Assembly (NCBI GenBank): GCA_030429545.1
Contig: JAUIFF010000001.1
Coordinates: 965,599 to 1,029,598 of the forward strand
From: Polyangia bacterium
Lineage (GTDB): Bacteria; Myxococcota_A; Polyangia; Nannocystales; Nannocystaceae
Length of the DNA: 64,000 nucleotides
Direction: 5' to 3'
The position numbers were made by a program, and so were the translations under genes. Under the pieces are notes generated by a model that searched no databases, was not told the origin of the DNA, and saw nothing but the letters and a program-made list of their open reading frames with translations. Positions 34,812-44,253 of this stretch are shown piece by piece. Position 1 is the first letter of the stretch, and each line of letters begins with the position of its first letter.

Positions 34812-36053
34812 CTACTGCATCGCGCCGCAGTACCCGAGATGTGGGTAGTCGGGGTTGTTTTCGTGGAGAGCGATACATTGTGTTTCCGGGTTGGGGCAGG
34901 GGTCTTGCGCGTTGAGGTCACAAAACGGGGTGCAGCACCTAAAGTGCATACAGTCGACAAGTTGTTGGGGATCGAGACAGGTAAGGGCTGGCTGACATTG
35001 ATTGACGAGGGTACAGGGATCGCCCTCAAAGCCGGAGTCTTCGACCAAAACCTCTTGGCAGGTGTAGTTTTGTCCGTCCGGGTAGCACCCTTGGCCTTGG
35101 GGACAGTTTTGGAGGAGTGGGTTACAGATGGGGAGCCCGCAGAAGCCAACGTTTGGGAAGTCCGGGTTGTTCCCATAGATAGGCCGGCACATCGTTTCGA
35201 GGGTACAGGAGTCTTGCTCTGTGAGATCACAAAATGGGGCACAGCACATGGCAGACATGCAGTTTATGAGTTTCTCAGTCTGGGTACAGGCAAAGCCCGA
35301 TTGACAGTTGTTTATAAATCCGCAGGGGTCGCTCTCAAGGCCGGAGTTCTCCGAGGCCCCGCTCGGAACACATGTGTATGTGTCGTTGACCGGGTAACAA
35401 CCATGGTTTTCAGGACAGTTCTGGAGGAGGGGGTCGCAACTCGGGAGGCAAATGTTGAGAACACCCTCGTTGGTGATGATACACGAGGTGTTCGGTGGGC
35501 CGCAGGAGGGCTCCTCGGGCGAGCCGTCGCAAAACGAGATACACTGGCCCATGAGGGTGTCTGGGTTACCCAAACACATGTGGTGCAGGGCGCAGTTGTC
35601 GAGTCCACTGACCGAGGTAATTTTAACGGTACAGGGGTCTCCGTGAAGGCCCTGCCCCGTGACCTCGACACACGTTAGGGCATTCCACGCATCGCCTCCG
35701 TCATCGGAGAAGGGCATGCACTTTTGATCATCAGGACAGTCTTCTGTGTAGGTGCTGCAGTCAATGAGCTCGCCCGGGAGGTCACTCAGCTCAATAAACA
35801 GAGCACCCGTCGTATCGTCTGTCGTCGCCGGATCCTCGGTTGTTATGAGTGTAGTGGAAGGAACATTGGTACTATCCGTACCGGAGCCAGTCGTAGTTGT
35901 TGTCGTTCCACTACCACCACTGGTTTCGCCGGCAGTAGCTGGCCCCGCGGTGCTAATGGCAACGGTTGCCCCGGTGGTTTCGCCAGTTGTGGAACAACCT
36001 GTTAGACACAAGCTCGTTAGTGAAAGCGAAAGGATGGCGAAAGAGAAGTTCAC
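34812..36053 (-). CDS. Cys-rich lipoprotein with Thr/Gly linker, two repeated halves
   Basis: 413 residues; lipobox LTGC at residue 20, then about 60 residues of Ser/Thr/Gly linker (STTGETTGATV ... GTTTTTTGSG), a hallmark of surface proteins in Plesiocystis-like myxobacteria. The rest holds over 35 Cys in two related blocks: CDPLLQNCPENHGCYPV ... CCAPFCDL and CNPLLQNCPQGQGCYPD ... CCTPFCDL. Function unknown; adhesin or protein-binding roles are possible. Its base composition is visibly less GC-rich than its neighbours. Confidence 0.75.
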   Translation of the reverse strand: MNFSFAILSLSLTSLCLTGCSTTGETTGATVAISTAGPATAGETSGGSGTTTTTTGSGTDSTNVPSTTLITTEDPATTDDTTGALFIELSDLPGELIDCSTYTEDCPDDQKCMPFSDDGGDAWNALTCVEVTGQGLHGDPCTVKITSVSGLDNCALHHMCLGNPDTLMGQCISFCDGSPEEPSCGPPNTSCIITNEGVLNICLPSCDPLLQNCPENHGCYPVNDTYTCVPSGASENSGLESDPCGFINNCQSGFACTQTEKLINCMSAMCCAPFCDLTEQDSCTLETMCRPIYGNNPDFPNVGFCGLPICNPLLQNCPQGQGCYPDGQNYTCQEVLVEDSGFEGDPCTLVNQCQPALTCLDPQQLVDCMHFRCCTPFCDLNAQDPCPNPETQCIALHENNPDYPHLGYCGAMQ

Positions 36054-36733
36054 TTGGTAACAGTTCTGTCCATGATCATTGCGAGTTCGCGGTTCTATTC
36101 GATAACTAAGCTCTGTATTCGTTCACTCTCAATTGTATAGCAGCATACCGCAACAAACCTTGGTTGACATACTGAGCAGTGTTTCATATTCGGCGGCCCG
36201 CGACAGCATCACAGCGTTTTTGCGACAGCGAACCTGGGTGCGCTCGTGTATTCTCCTCTTTCTAAAGCCGAAGTATCGGCGGAGGATATCCGCCCAGCCA
36301 ATTCGTCGCCCAACAGGACGAGGCGTGGCCTAGTCGTAGCGTTCGCGCACGGCGGTTGCGGTCGCAGAGTTGACGCAGGGCGATTCCTGTCAGGTACGTG
36401 GTGGGTTCGCCTGGCCCGCGCCGACGATTGTCCGCGCATAGTCCGCGGTCCAACTCCAAAAAACAGGTACCCGATGCAGCAGCAACTGCCGCACCGAAGT
36501 CCTCGGCTGCGATGGATCAGGCTGCGGCACATCAGCTTGTGAGTGTGTTTTGCGCGCGATCGGGAGATCCTCGATAAACTTGGAGATCGGCTTAGGTGCC
36601 TTCTAGAGGTGGAATCTGGGCATTGTGAAGAACTTTGGTCCCGAGACTCACACCGCGCCCGCTGTGATCCAAGCCCGGTTTGCCCGCGAACTTTTGGCAT
36701 GCGTTGTGTAACCCGGCTGTTAGACTCCCGGCT
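36054..36733. other. Long non-coding region before the RavA-like cluster
   Basis: 680 bases with no believable gene; the long minus-strand frame at 36209-36961 looks like a shadow rich in Arg/Ser/His. It should hold two promoters, one for each flanking gene. Nothing repeated or tRNA-like was seen. Confidence 0.5.
36164..36192 (+). promoter_or_regulatory. Possible sigma-70-type promoter
   Basis: A perfect TTGACA at 36164-36169 and a weaker TATTCG at 36187-36192, spaced by 17. If real, it leaves a leader of about 540 bases before the first gene of the RavA-like cluster. Confidence 0.3.
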
Positions 36734-38281
36734 GTGGTCGACGTGTTGCTCGAACCCGTTGCCGCCGGTCAAACGCGTTTTCGCATGCCGGGGTTGGCAC
36801 CTGATGCGCGTGGAATCGCGGTGGGCCGTGAAACGCTGATCGTGCTGCCGTCGCTCGATCGTCTGGTTGGGTTTTTGGGTGCCTACAGCCAGGAGTGCAG
36901 CCTCGACGAGTTGCTGCCGACGATGACCTTGGAGCGCGGGCGTCGGGTCGACGGTGGGCATGCGCTGCTGGTGCGTTGTGGCGGCGGAGATAGTTACGCC
37001 CTCGATCGGCTTGCGCGGCTCGTGCTCGCTGTTCGCGGGCAGCTCTACACTGGCAGTGGGTCGACATTTGTTCGCGTGCGTGAGCGTGCGGCCCCGTTTG
37101 GCTACGACTTGGTGGCTGCGGTTCAGGCCGGTAGCGACGACGTTGTCGCTGTCGAAGTCGACTATGCTGCCCGCTATCGTTCGGTCGAGCGCCTCGACCC
37201 GGTCGAACTCATCCAGCGCCTGTCACTGCGTCCAATCCCCCTGCCGCTGACTGGGATCGCCGAAGATCCGGAGTTGTGTGGCCTTGCGGAGATCGCCCTG
37301 GTCTTGGTCGCCCCCGGGATCAGCGAACGTGTGCTGTCGTACCTGTGGAATGCCCAGGTCAACATGGCTGGGGTTCGCGTCGCCCTCGAAGGCGAGCGGC
37401 GTGCGAGCCTGTTGTTGCGACTTCGGCAGGCGCCCGGGACCATCCTCGATGTGTTGCATGGGATTCCCGGGGTCGAGTTACTCGCTCCGGTGTCGGAGCG
37501 CGCTGCCGTCGAGCTCGGCTACGTCCACCCGATCCACCTCGCCTCGGCCAGCTCCTGTCTGCCCGGCGACGAAATGTATCTGTTTCGCGGGCGGGTTGGC
37601 CGGGTCGAACGCCTCGAAGGGGCGCCGCGGTTTTTGGATGGCCGGTTTTTGGTCAAGTCTGAAATCGCTGGGCGGGTGACCTCGCCGGGTGACACGCGGA
37701 TTGGTCAGATGGAGCCGCTCAAGGTCAACCTGCGCTTACGGCCGTCGACAGCGTTGCGCGAGCCTCGGGGTGCACTTGTCCCGTGGGAGCAGGCCGAGAT
37801 GTTGCGGCGCATGATCTACACGATTCCGCCGACCGCCTTGTCGGCCGCACGACTTGTGGCCATGCAAACCGGACTACTGGTACTCACCGGTTCGAGTTTA
37901 GGCGGCCTCGGTACCGGGGTCGGTGCAGGTGCATTGATTCCCCTGGGTTCGCGGCTTTGCGAGGTCGCGCCGGGCGTGTTGGTGCCCGATGGCTACGAGC
38001 TGTGGCCGCGGGTACGGCCGGGCCTGATCCGCGAACTACTGGCGCTGGACTCCAGCGACCACGCCCTGTTTACCGGGCCCGACCTGCCGCCGATTCGCCT
38101 CAAGCCCGAGCATCTCATTCCCCTCGATACGGCCATGACCGGTCACCTCAGCCTGCTCGAGGGCGGCGAGTTGATCCAGGATGCGCTCCCGGGCTTGGGT
38201 AGTGCCCAGATCGACAACACACGCCTTGGGCGGTTTGCCCTGTGGGGATTTGGCGGAACCCTGGAAGACGGACGTGGCTGA
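36734..38281 (+). CDS. Unknown protein, first gene of RavA/vWA cluster
   Basis: The GTG at 36734 opens MVDVLLEPVAAGQTRFRMPG; a start at 36680 is possible. About 515 residues, no signal peptide, no membrane helix, no domain that I recognise. The middle (residues 40-330) looks alpha/beta; the C-terminal third has a hydrophobic Gly-rich stretch (LVLTGSSLGGLGTGVGAGALIPLGSRL) followed by beta-rich sequence. It is on the same strand as the four genes that follow, and likely a dedicated partner of the RavA-like ATPase and vWA protein. Palindrome copy at 37924. Confidence 0.6.
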   Translation: MVDVLLEPVAAGQTRFRMPGLAPDARGIAVGRETLIVLPSLDRLVGFLGAYSQECSLDELLPTMTLERGRRVDGGHALLVRCGGGDSYALDRLARLVLAVRGQLYTGSGSTFVRVRERAAPFGYDLVAAVQAGSDDVVAVEVDYAARYRSVERLDPVELIQRLSLRPIPLPLTGIAEDPELCGLAEIALVLVAPGISERVLSYLWNAQVNMAGVRVALEGERRASLLLRLRQAPGTILDVLHGIPGVELLAPVSERAAVELGYVHPIHLASASSCLPGDEMYLFRGRVGRVERLEGAPRFLDGRFLVKSEIAGRVTSPGDTRIGQMEPLKVNLRLRPSTALREPRGALVPWEQAEMLRRMIYTIPPTALSAARLVAMQTGLLVLTGSSLGGLGTGVGAGALIPLGSRLCEVAPGVLVPDGYELWPRVRPGLIRELLALDSSDHALFTGPDLPPIRLKPEHLIPLDTAMTGHLSLLEGGELIQDALPGLGSAQIDNTRLGRFALWGFGGTLEDGRG

Positions 38282-38334
38282 GACCGAGTGGCAGGTGCGA
38301 GTGGGCGGGCGTGTGCGGTGCGGGTGTGCAAAAC

Positions 38335-38427
38335 TAGATGCTCGTACATCTATTTTTCACGCGAACGCCCCGGGTGGCGCCGGACTGGCGTTGGCGATTG
38401 TCACGCTACATGTTCATACATGTTTTT
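38335..38427 (+). terminator. Two weak hairpins with T-runs inside the cluster
   Basis: The 168-base space holds two look-alike elements. TAGATG/CATCTA with a six-base loop then TTTTT is at 38335-38357. ACATG/CATGT with a six-base loop then TTTTT is at 38408-38427. The stems are only five or six base pairs, so they would attenuate rather than stop transcription. The second contains a one-mismatch copy of the iterated palindrome (TGTTCATACA). Confidence 0.4.
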
Positions 38428-38449
38428 GCGGTGAGAGGGGGCCGGCAGC

Positions 38450-39619
38450 GTGAGCCTGCTACCCCAGCTCGTGCATGAGTTTGTCACCCCGTTGCTGGCG
38501 GGCAGCACCGTGCAGGTGCGTAGGCCCTACCGCGTGCGCGAGTTTCGGGCCATGATCGACGAGCTCGGACAACTGCACTCGGGCGACTACACCGACCTGC
38601 TGTTGCTGCGATTGCGGCGCGGACAAGACGTCGTTGCCAACCCGGCCTTGCCCGAGCCCGACCCCGATGAGCTCGCCCTGTGGATCGGCTTGCACAACAT
38701 CCTCGCGCTCGATCACCCCGATCGCAGCCGGGTGTGGACGCGGGCGATCACGTGGGATCGAGTGACCTCGGTGACGCGTTCGCTGTTGACCCTCAGCCAG
38801 GCGTCGACATTCGAGACAGCGTTGGTCCGGCATGTTTCGCTCGGTCCGTTTTTATCGATCGGTCGCACCGATCGGGTGTTGGCAACCCCGGACGGCGAAG
38901 AGCGGTTTCGCGGGCAGGAAGTGCCGCGACGCAAGTTGCGACGGGCCCAACTGTTGCAGCTCGGTGGTCGCGAAGAACGGGTCGACTGGATGGATGTTCC
39001 CCATGCGCCCGAAGTTGCCGAGCTTGTTCACGACGTTTTGTGGACCAGCCCGCTGTCGTGTGTGTTGTCGCCACTGCGGGCTCCTCCGGGCTACAACCCG
39101 TTGATCGCCGCCCCGTTTTTGACGCAACGCGCCTTTGTTCGCCGGGTTTGCTACGGCTGGGCCCGCTCGCCGCACTGGATCGAGATCGGTGGCGTGGTCA
39201 TGGGCCAGCTCCTGCAAGCGCTCAGCACCGATGGCTCGCAGTCCCCGGCCACCGACGCGATTGCGCTGCCCGGAGCCCAGGTCAATCGCAGCCCACGCGA
39301 GGTCGGGGCGATTGTCGGCGCGTTGATCCACACCCACTTTCTCAAGGTTTTGGAGCTCGGGGCACGCCTCGGGCTTTCGACCAACTCCCGTGATACTGCA
39401 ACTCAGATGTTTTTGGCCCTTCCGCGCGTGTTGCCGCAGCTCTCACCGGTGCTCGGCGAGCCGTTGTTGGTCGGCGCCGATCTTTCCAAGTTTGACGCGC
39501 AGGTCGCCCGTCGGTGGACGGAGTACACAGAACACCTAGGCGAGCTTATTCCGCGGGCGGTCGTTGAAAATCTAGTGGCCACCCTCCTACCTGCCATCGT
39601 AAAAGGACCCCCGGCATGA
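38450..39619 (+). CDS. Unknown protein, second gene of RavA/vWA cluster
   Basis: GTG start; 389 residues, mostly alpha-helical, cytosolic, no domain recognised. It has a conserved-looking region around LHSGDYTDLLLLRLRRGQ and a Leu/Val-rich C-terminal half. Its stop overlaps the start of the RavA-like gene (ATGA), so the two are made together. I do not assign a function. Confidence 0.65.
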   Translation: MSLLPQLVHEFVTPLLAGSTVQVRRPYRVREFRAMIDELGQLHSGDYTDLLLLRLRRGQDVVANPALPEPDPDELALWIGLHNILALDHPDRSRVWTRAITWDRVTSVTRSLLTLSQASTFETALVRHVSLGPFLSIGRTDRVLATPDGEERFRGQEVPRRKLRRAQLLQLGGREERVDWMDVPHAPEVAELVHDVLWTSPLSCVLSPLRAPPGYNPLIAAPFLTQRAFVRRVCYGWARSPHWIEIGGVVMGQLLQALSTDGSQSPATDAIALPGAQVNRSPREVGAIVGALIHTHFLKVLELGARLGLSTNSRDTATQMFLALPRVLPQLSPVLGEPLLVGADLSKFDAQVARRWTEYTEHLGELIPRAVVENLVATLLPAIVKGPPA

Positions 39620-40833
39620 CTGCGATTCCCAAGCCCCCGCAAAATCGGGGCGCCCCCCTCGGGCAGACGCTCACCGACCTCGCCCGCCGCCTGCAAGATG
39701 GCGCGCGCCTGCTAGAGCAGCAGTTTCTCGGTAAAGAAGAAGTGATTCGACTGCTGTTTATCAGCGCGATTGCCGGTGAGCACCTGGTGATGGTCGGCCC
39801 CCCCGGGACCGCAAAAAGTGCTCTTGTCCGGGCGTTCTCGGCAATTATCGACGCGACCTATTTCGACTACCTGCTCACCCGGTTTACCGAGCCCAACGAA
39901 ATCTTTGGCCCGGTCGACATTCAGGCGTTTCGCCAGGGGGTCTATCGCCGGCGGATCGAAGGCATGTTGCCGCAAGCCGAAGTCGTGTTCTTAGACGAGA
40001 TTTTCAAGGCCAACAGCGCGATCCTCAACAGCCTGCTGACCGTGCTCAATGCCCGGGTTTACACCCACGGCACCGAATCGGTTCGGGTGCCGCTTATCTC
40101 GCTGTTCGCCGCCAGCAACGAAGTCCCCAGCGACGACGCACTCTCGGCCGTGTTTGACCGGTTTTTGTTGCGGGTGCGCTGCGACTACCTCGACTCCTAT
40201 CACTTTCGCGGATTGCTGCAAAAGGGCATGACCCTCGAGACCCAGCAAATGGCCCAGGTTGAACGGACCGACCGCAAGGTGGCAAAAGCCGCCGAACTGC
40301 TGGCGATCCAGCGGCGGTTTGGCGAGCTCAGCCACATGAGCGAGGAGTTTTTGGCGACCTTCAAGGGCCTGGTCTTTCAGATCCGTTCCGAGGGCATCGG
40401 CCTGTCCGACCGCCGGGTTGTCAAGTTGCTCAAGATGTTCGTTGCATCTGCAATTTTCGACGGGCGCACGGCCGTCAACGACTCCGACTTTTTTGTCCTG
40501 CGCCATGTGTGGAACACGCCCGAGCAGGAGGAGATTTTGCAGGAAATCGTCGGCCCGGTGCTCGACCGCTGGTACGAACAACACCCCGACCAGGGGCGCA
40601 TTGGGGCCACGCCGACCAGCCTGCAAGACCTCCTCAGCGAACTCAAGGTCATCCGCGAAACCCTGACCGGCAGCGAGGTGTTGTCGGATATGCAACTATT
40701 TTCCCAGCTGCGTAACCTCGGCGACATCAAGGCCGCGCTCCAGCGGATGCACGACAACCCTGCGGCCCAGCGGATGATCGGCGAGGTCGACAAATTGCTC
40801 GAAGCGATGTTTGCCTCGTCGCGGTTTGTGTAG
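39616..40833 (+). CDS. RavA-like MoxR AAA+ ATPase
   Basis: 405 residues. The AAA+ core shows Walker A GPPGTAKS, the family segment FDYLLTRFTEPNEIFGPVDIQAF, Walker B VVFLDEIFKAN, sensor 1 FAASNEVP and the arginine-finger region VFDRFLLRV. The segment order and wording follow E. coli RavA more closely than other MoxR groups. The C-terminal 120 residues are helical and unlike RavA's LARA domain. MoxR ATPases with vWA partners load or remodel protein complexes, often with a metal cofactor. The next gene is a vWA protein, six bases away. Palindrome copy at 40443. Confidence 0.85.
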   Translation: MTAIPKPPQNRGAPLGQTLTDLARRLQDGARLLEQQFLGKEEVIRLLFISAIAGEHLVMVGPPGTAKSALVRAFSAIIDATYFDYLLTRFTEPNEIFGPVDIQAFRQGVYRRRIEGMLPQAEVVFLDEIFKANSAILNSLLTVLNARVYTHGTESVRVPLISLFAASNEVPSDDALSAVFDRFLLRVRCDYLDSYHFRGLLQKGMTLETQQMAQVERTDRKVAKAAELLAIQRRFGELSHMSEEFLATFKGLVFQIRSEGIGLSDRRVVKLLKMFVASAIFDGRTAVNDSDFFVLRHVWNTPEQEEILQEIVGPVLDRWYEQHPDQGRIGATPTSLQDLLSELKVIRETLTGSEVLSDMQLFSQLRNLGDIKAALQRMHDNPAAQRMIGEVDKLLEAMFASSRFV

Positions 40834-40839
40834 CCGGCG

Positions 40840-42318
40840 ATGGTCGACGCGCACGAGACACGGGGCACACAGGTCAACCTCGCCGAGGTCGAGCGGCAGG
40901 TCGGCTCGCTCGCGTTGTCGCAAATCGAAGGGGCAGGGGCGCTTGCCCTCATGCGCGCCGTCGTCTGGCAATCGACCCTCGCCCGTCTCGGCGTCGCCGT
41001 GCCGTTGGTTGTCACCCACGACCTCGGCTGCCTGATCGCCGGCCTCGGCAGTCCCGCCTCACGCCCCCGCGGACTCGCCGAAAAACAACTGTGCGAGGGC
41101 TGGCGGCAACTTTTGGTCGAACTCTCGGCAGCCGACATGGTCCGTTCCCAGGCGGCGTGGAAGCACCGCGACCCGATGATCGGGGTGGTGCTCGCCCGGA
41201 TCATCTCGACCATCATCCCGCAGTTGCCCGAGGCCGTCCGTGTGTTGCGAGCCGTCGAGCTGCCGGTCGATGCCGTCTACTACGCCCGCATTGAGCCAAA
41301 CTCTGCATATACACGCTATTCCCAGGACCAGGCGCTCTACTGGCTGGCGACACTTGTGCAAAACCGGTTGCTCCCGCTGCTGGCGGTCGAGCAGATCGAT
41401 GTTGACGCCCTGCGCCTGCTCGGCCTGTTTCGCGGGGGCCCGGGCGAGGCGGCGGCCGGGGTCGATTTGGCCGACCTCTACAACGTGATGGTCAGCCCCG
41501 AACTCAGCGATGTGATCGATTTTTCGATGGAGCTGTTGCCCTCGATTTTGGAGGTCAAGCGCGACGCCGGGCAGCAGACCTTTTCGATCGATGGCTATGC
41601 ATCGGTCGAGCGCCGCGGCAACCTCGACGACCTCGTGCTCAGCCAGCTCGCGCTCGACGAGGACCTGTTTGAGCAGCGACTGGTTGACAACGAGCTGTTT
41701 TATTTCACCCACGAAAAACAGGTCGAGAACGAGGCGCGGACCCACTACGTTTTGGTCGACGGCAGTGCCTCAATGCGAGGTGTTCGCGAGGTGTTCGCCC
41801 GCGGCTTGGCCCTGGCCCTGTGCAAGCGCCTGGCGCTTTTGGGCGAGAGCGTGGTGTTGCGATTTTTCGACAGCCGGCTCTACGACGGTGTGCGGGTGGG
41901 GGCCTCGAGCAGCGGCGAGGTGCCCTACGTGTTGCAGTTTCGGGCCGAACGCGGCCGCAACTACGCCCGGGTGTTGCGCCAACTCAACGCCGAGCTGGCT
42001 TCGCCCCGACGCTCGGGCAAGGCCCTAGTGTACCTGCTGACCCACGGCGAGTGCCAGTTCCCGCCCGACGAAGTTGCCCTGTTGGCCGCGCGAGCACCGT
42101 TGTACGGCGTGTTTATCCTGCCCAGCGGCCCACTTCAGCTCGGTTACTTGGAGCACCTTTACCGCGTGCATGTCATCGACAACGAGGCCCTGAGCCACCA
42201 CCGGCGGGTGCAAAAAGCCCGGCAAATCATCGACGATGTCGAGTCGTTGCACACCCGCAAGCCGCGTGCGCGTCGCACGGTTCGCCCGCGGCGATCGAGC
42301 AAGCGAAGGGGATTTTGA
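40840..42318 (+). CDS. vWA-domain protein, ViaA-like partner of the MoxR ATPase
   Basis: 492 residues: about 300 residues of helical N-terminal region, then a vWA domain. The MIDAS begins with an intact DxSxS (VLVDGSASM). The usual later Thr falls in GRNYARVL, and the usual TDG Asp is replaced in YLLTHGECQF. The metal site therefore looks only partly kept. RavA and ViaA pair in E. coli, and the same order is seen here. The C-terminus is very basic (RRTVRPRRSSKRRGF). Palindrome copy at 41304. Confidence 0.8.
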   Translation: MVDAHETRGTQVNLAEVERQVGSLALSQIEGAGALALMRAVVWQSTLARLGVAVPLVVTHDLGCLIAGLGSPASRPRGLAEKQLCEGWRQLLVELSAADMVRSQAAWKHRDPMIGVVLARIISTIIPQLPEAVRVLRAVELPVDAVYYARIEPNSAYTRYSQDQALYWLATLVQNRLLPLLAVEQIDVDALRLLGLFRGGPGEAAAGVDLADLYNVMVSPELSDVIDFSMELLPSILEVKRDAGQQTFSIDGYASVERRGNLDDLVLSQLALDEDLFEQRLVDNELFYFTHEKQVENEARTHYVLVDGSASMRGVREVFARGLALALCKRLALLGESVVLRFFDSRLYDGVRVGASSSGEVPYVLQFRAERGRNYARVLRQLNAELASPRRSGKALVYLLTHGECQFPPDEVALLAARAPLYGVFILPSGPLQLGYLEHLYRVHVIDNEALSHHRRVQKARQIIDDVESLHTRKPRARRTVRPRRSSKRRGF

Positions 42319-42387
42319 TGCGCATACATGCACCCCGCCAGAGCCTCGACGTCATAAATATGCGTATACATTATGCATGGGGGCGCG

Positions 42388-44241
42388 ATGATCGACGCTG
42401 AAATTCGCTGGGTCCGTGCCTCCACCGCGATCCGTGCCGGTCACTATGCCGATGCCGTGGTGCTGCTGCGCAGCCTTATCGAAACCGTCGACCGCATCGA
42501 GTACGAGTACGACGAGTGGCTCAAGGCGCTGATGAGTTGCTACCGCCAGCTCGGGCGCTGGCGCGAGGCCATGGCCTGTTCGGCCTACCTAGGCAGGGGC
42601 GAGCAGCCCAAGGCCGAGCAATTGCAACGCGAGGTCACCAACTTTCGGGCCGGCGACGTCCGTGCGGGCCGTGGGATATCGCTGTATGGGATTTACTTGT
42701 CGCGGGCCAAGCAGCACGCGAGTGCGGCCAAATGGTTTGCCGTGGCCCAGATGCCGGTGCACCAGGCGATTGAGCTCGAAAAAGCTGGGGACGACGAGGC
42801 CGCGATCAGCCTGTGGACCCAACTGCTCAGCAGCGAGTTGTTGCGCGACCAGCCCTACGAGCGTGCGCTCGTCCGCATCAACTACGGCTTGTGTTTGCTA
42901 CGCCTCAAGCACGAGCAGGCGCGTACTGCCCTGGCCGAGGCCACGACCGCGGTCGAAGAAGTCGCCGACGGGTTTGAAAGCGATGGCCTGCGCGAGCGGG
43001 CGTTTGACTGCTACCAGCTGCTCGCCCGGCTTGGGGCCGATGCCGGTGCATTTGAGAATATCGCCGAGGGCTACCTCAACAGCATACGAATTCTCAAGGA
43101 CGACGGCCTCAAACTCGATGCCCTGCGCCTGTATGAAACGTTCATTGCCCTGGCCAGGCGCGCCGGCGAATATCATGCAGTTGCAACGATTTTGCGTGAG
43201 GCATCGGACTACTGCACCCGGGCAGGGCTGCCGTATACCGACGACCTGCGCCTGCGCTGTGGCGAAGCCTGGCTGCGGGCGGCCGACGAGGCCCAGGCCA
43301 AGGGCCACCCGTTACAGATCGTCGAAAATGCCTACCTCGCGGCAGCCGATGTATTTGCATCGATACGTGCCTACAGCCAGGTCGCCAACGTCTACCGCCG
43401 GATGCTCTCACTCGAGTTGCCCGGGACCAGCCGTGAACGCTGCGAACGCCTGCTCTCGCACCTTTCGCAGGCCCATGGCGACGCACCTCGGCCGATTCCC
43501 GTACCCGAGTTTCTCAAGCAAATTCCCGACTACGAAGAGGTCTGGTATGTCGACTTGGCCGAGTGGGAACTCGCCGGCGATCCGACCATGACCGCGGCTG
43601 GGGTGATGGCCGACCGCCGGTTTCCCGACTACGTGCGCCGCCATGCGTTGTTGCTGGTGCTGGATTTGGAACAGCCGGGCGCCCGGGTTTCGCCGGGGTC
43701 GATGATCGAGCGGCTCAGCAAGATCCGTGCATATCCCGTGATCGCGGCGCTTGAACACCAGCACACGCTCGGCCAGGAAAAGGCGCGCGAAGGGGCGGCC
43801 AGCATCCGCGAGGCGGTTGCCAAGGCAATGGGCGAGTTGCGGTTTAAACGCAGCTTTACCCTGCTGTTTCGCGCCCTGCGTGACCCGGTCCAGGCAGTGC
43901 GTTTGGCCGCCGCCTCGTCGGTGGCAAAGCTCGTGTTCCCCCACGCATTTGAGCCCCTGCGGCGGATTTACGAAGCCCGCGATTTGCCCGACCCAACCGA
44001 GGCTCGGGTCGCGGCCCTGCGTGCGATCGGCAAGATCGGGACGGTCGAAGCGCTCGACTTTTTATGCGACCGCCTGCGTGAGGGGGAGCAGCCCTATGTC
44101 GAGTTGGCTCGCGCCGCGATCAGCGAGCTGAACACGCCCGAGTTGCTGCCCTATGTCAAACGCCAGGTCGAGTATGTGCCCGCAGAGTTTCGCGCAACGC
44201 TCGAAGATGCGGTTTTGCTGCTGAGCCAGCGTAGCCGTTAG
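42388..44241 (+). CDS. TPR/HEAT-repeat protein, last gene of RavA/vWA cluster
   Basis: I start at ATG 42388, just after the purine-rich GGGGGCG; an ATG at 42373 would add five residues. About 617 residues. The N-terminal two thirds are TPR-like helices; the C-terminal 160 residues are HEAT-like (RSFTLLFRALRDPVQAVRLAAASSVAKLVFP, EARVAALRAIGKIGTVEALDFLC). It probably serves as the scaffold or substrate adaptor of the cluster. Two in-frame palindrome copies lie at 43176 and 43350, and loose relatives of the motif fill the 54-69 bases before the gene. Confidence 0.75.
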   Translation: MIDAEIRWVRASTAIRAGHYADAVVLLRSLIETVDRIEYEYDEWLKALMSCYRQLGRWREAMACSAYLGRGEQPKAEQLQREVTNFRAGDVRAGRGISLYGIYLSRAKQHASAAKWFAVAQMPVHQAIELEKAGDDEAAISLWTQLLSSELLRDQPYERALVRINYGLCLLRLKHEQARTALAEATTAVEEVADGFESDGLRERAFDCYQLLARLGADAGAFENIAEGYLNSIRILKDDGLKLDALRLYETFIALARRAGEYHAVATILREASDYCTRAGLPYTDDLRLRCGEAWLRAADEAQAKGHPLQIVENAYLAAADVFASIRAYSQVANVYRRMLSLELPGTSRERCERLLSHLSQAHGDAPRPIPVPEFLKQIPDYEEVWYVDLAEWELAGDPTMTAAGVMADRRFPDYVRRHALLLVLDLEQPGARVSPGSMIERLSKIRAYPVIAALEHQHTLGQEKAREGAASIREAVAKAMGELRFKRSFTLLFRALRDPVQAVRLAAASSVAKLVFPHAFEPLRRIYEARDLPDPTEARVAALRAIGKIGTVEALDFLCDRLREGEQPYVELARAAISELNTPELLPYVKRQVEYVPAEFRATLEDAVLLLSQRSR

Positions 44242-44253
44242 CCGCCGCGAAAA

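Noticed and set aside
36209-36961. 250-codon minus-strand frame in the gap before the RavA-like cluster
   Set aside because: Rich in Arg/Ser/His/Cys, no family resemblance, and it overlaps the start of the next gene.
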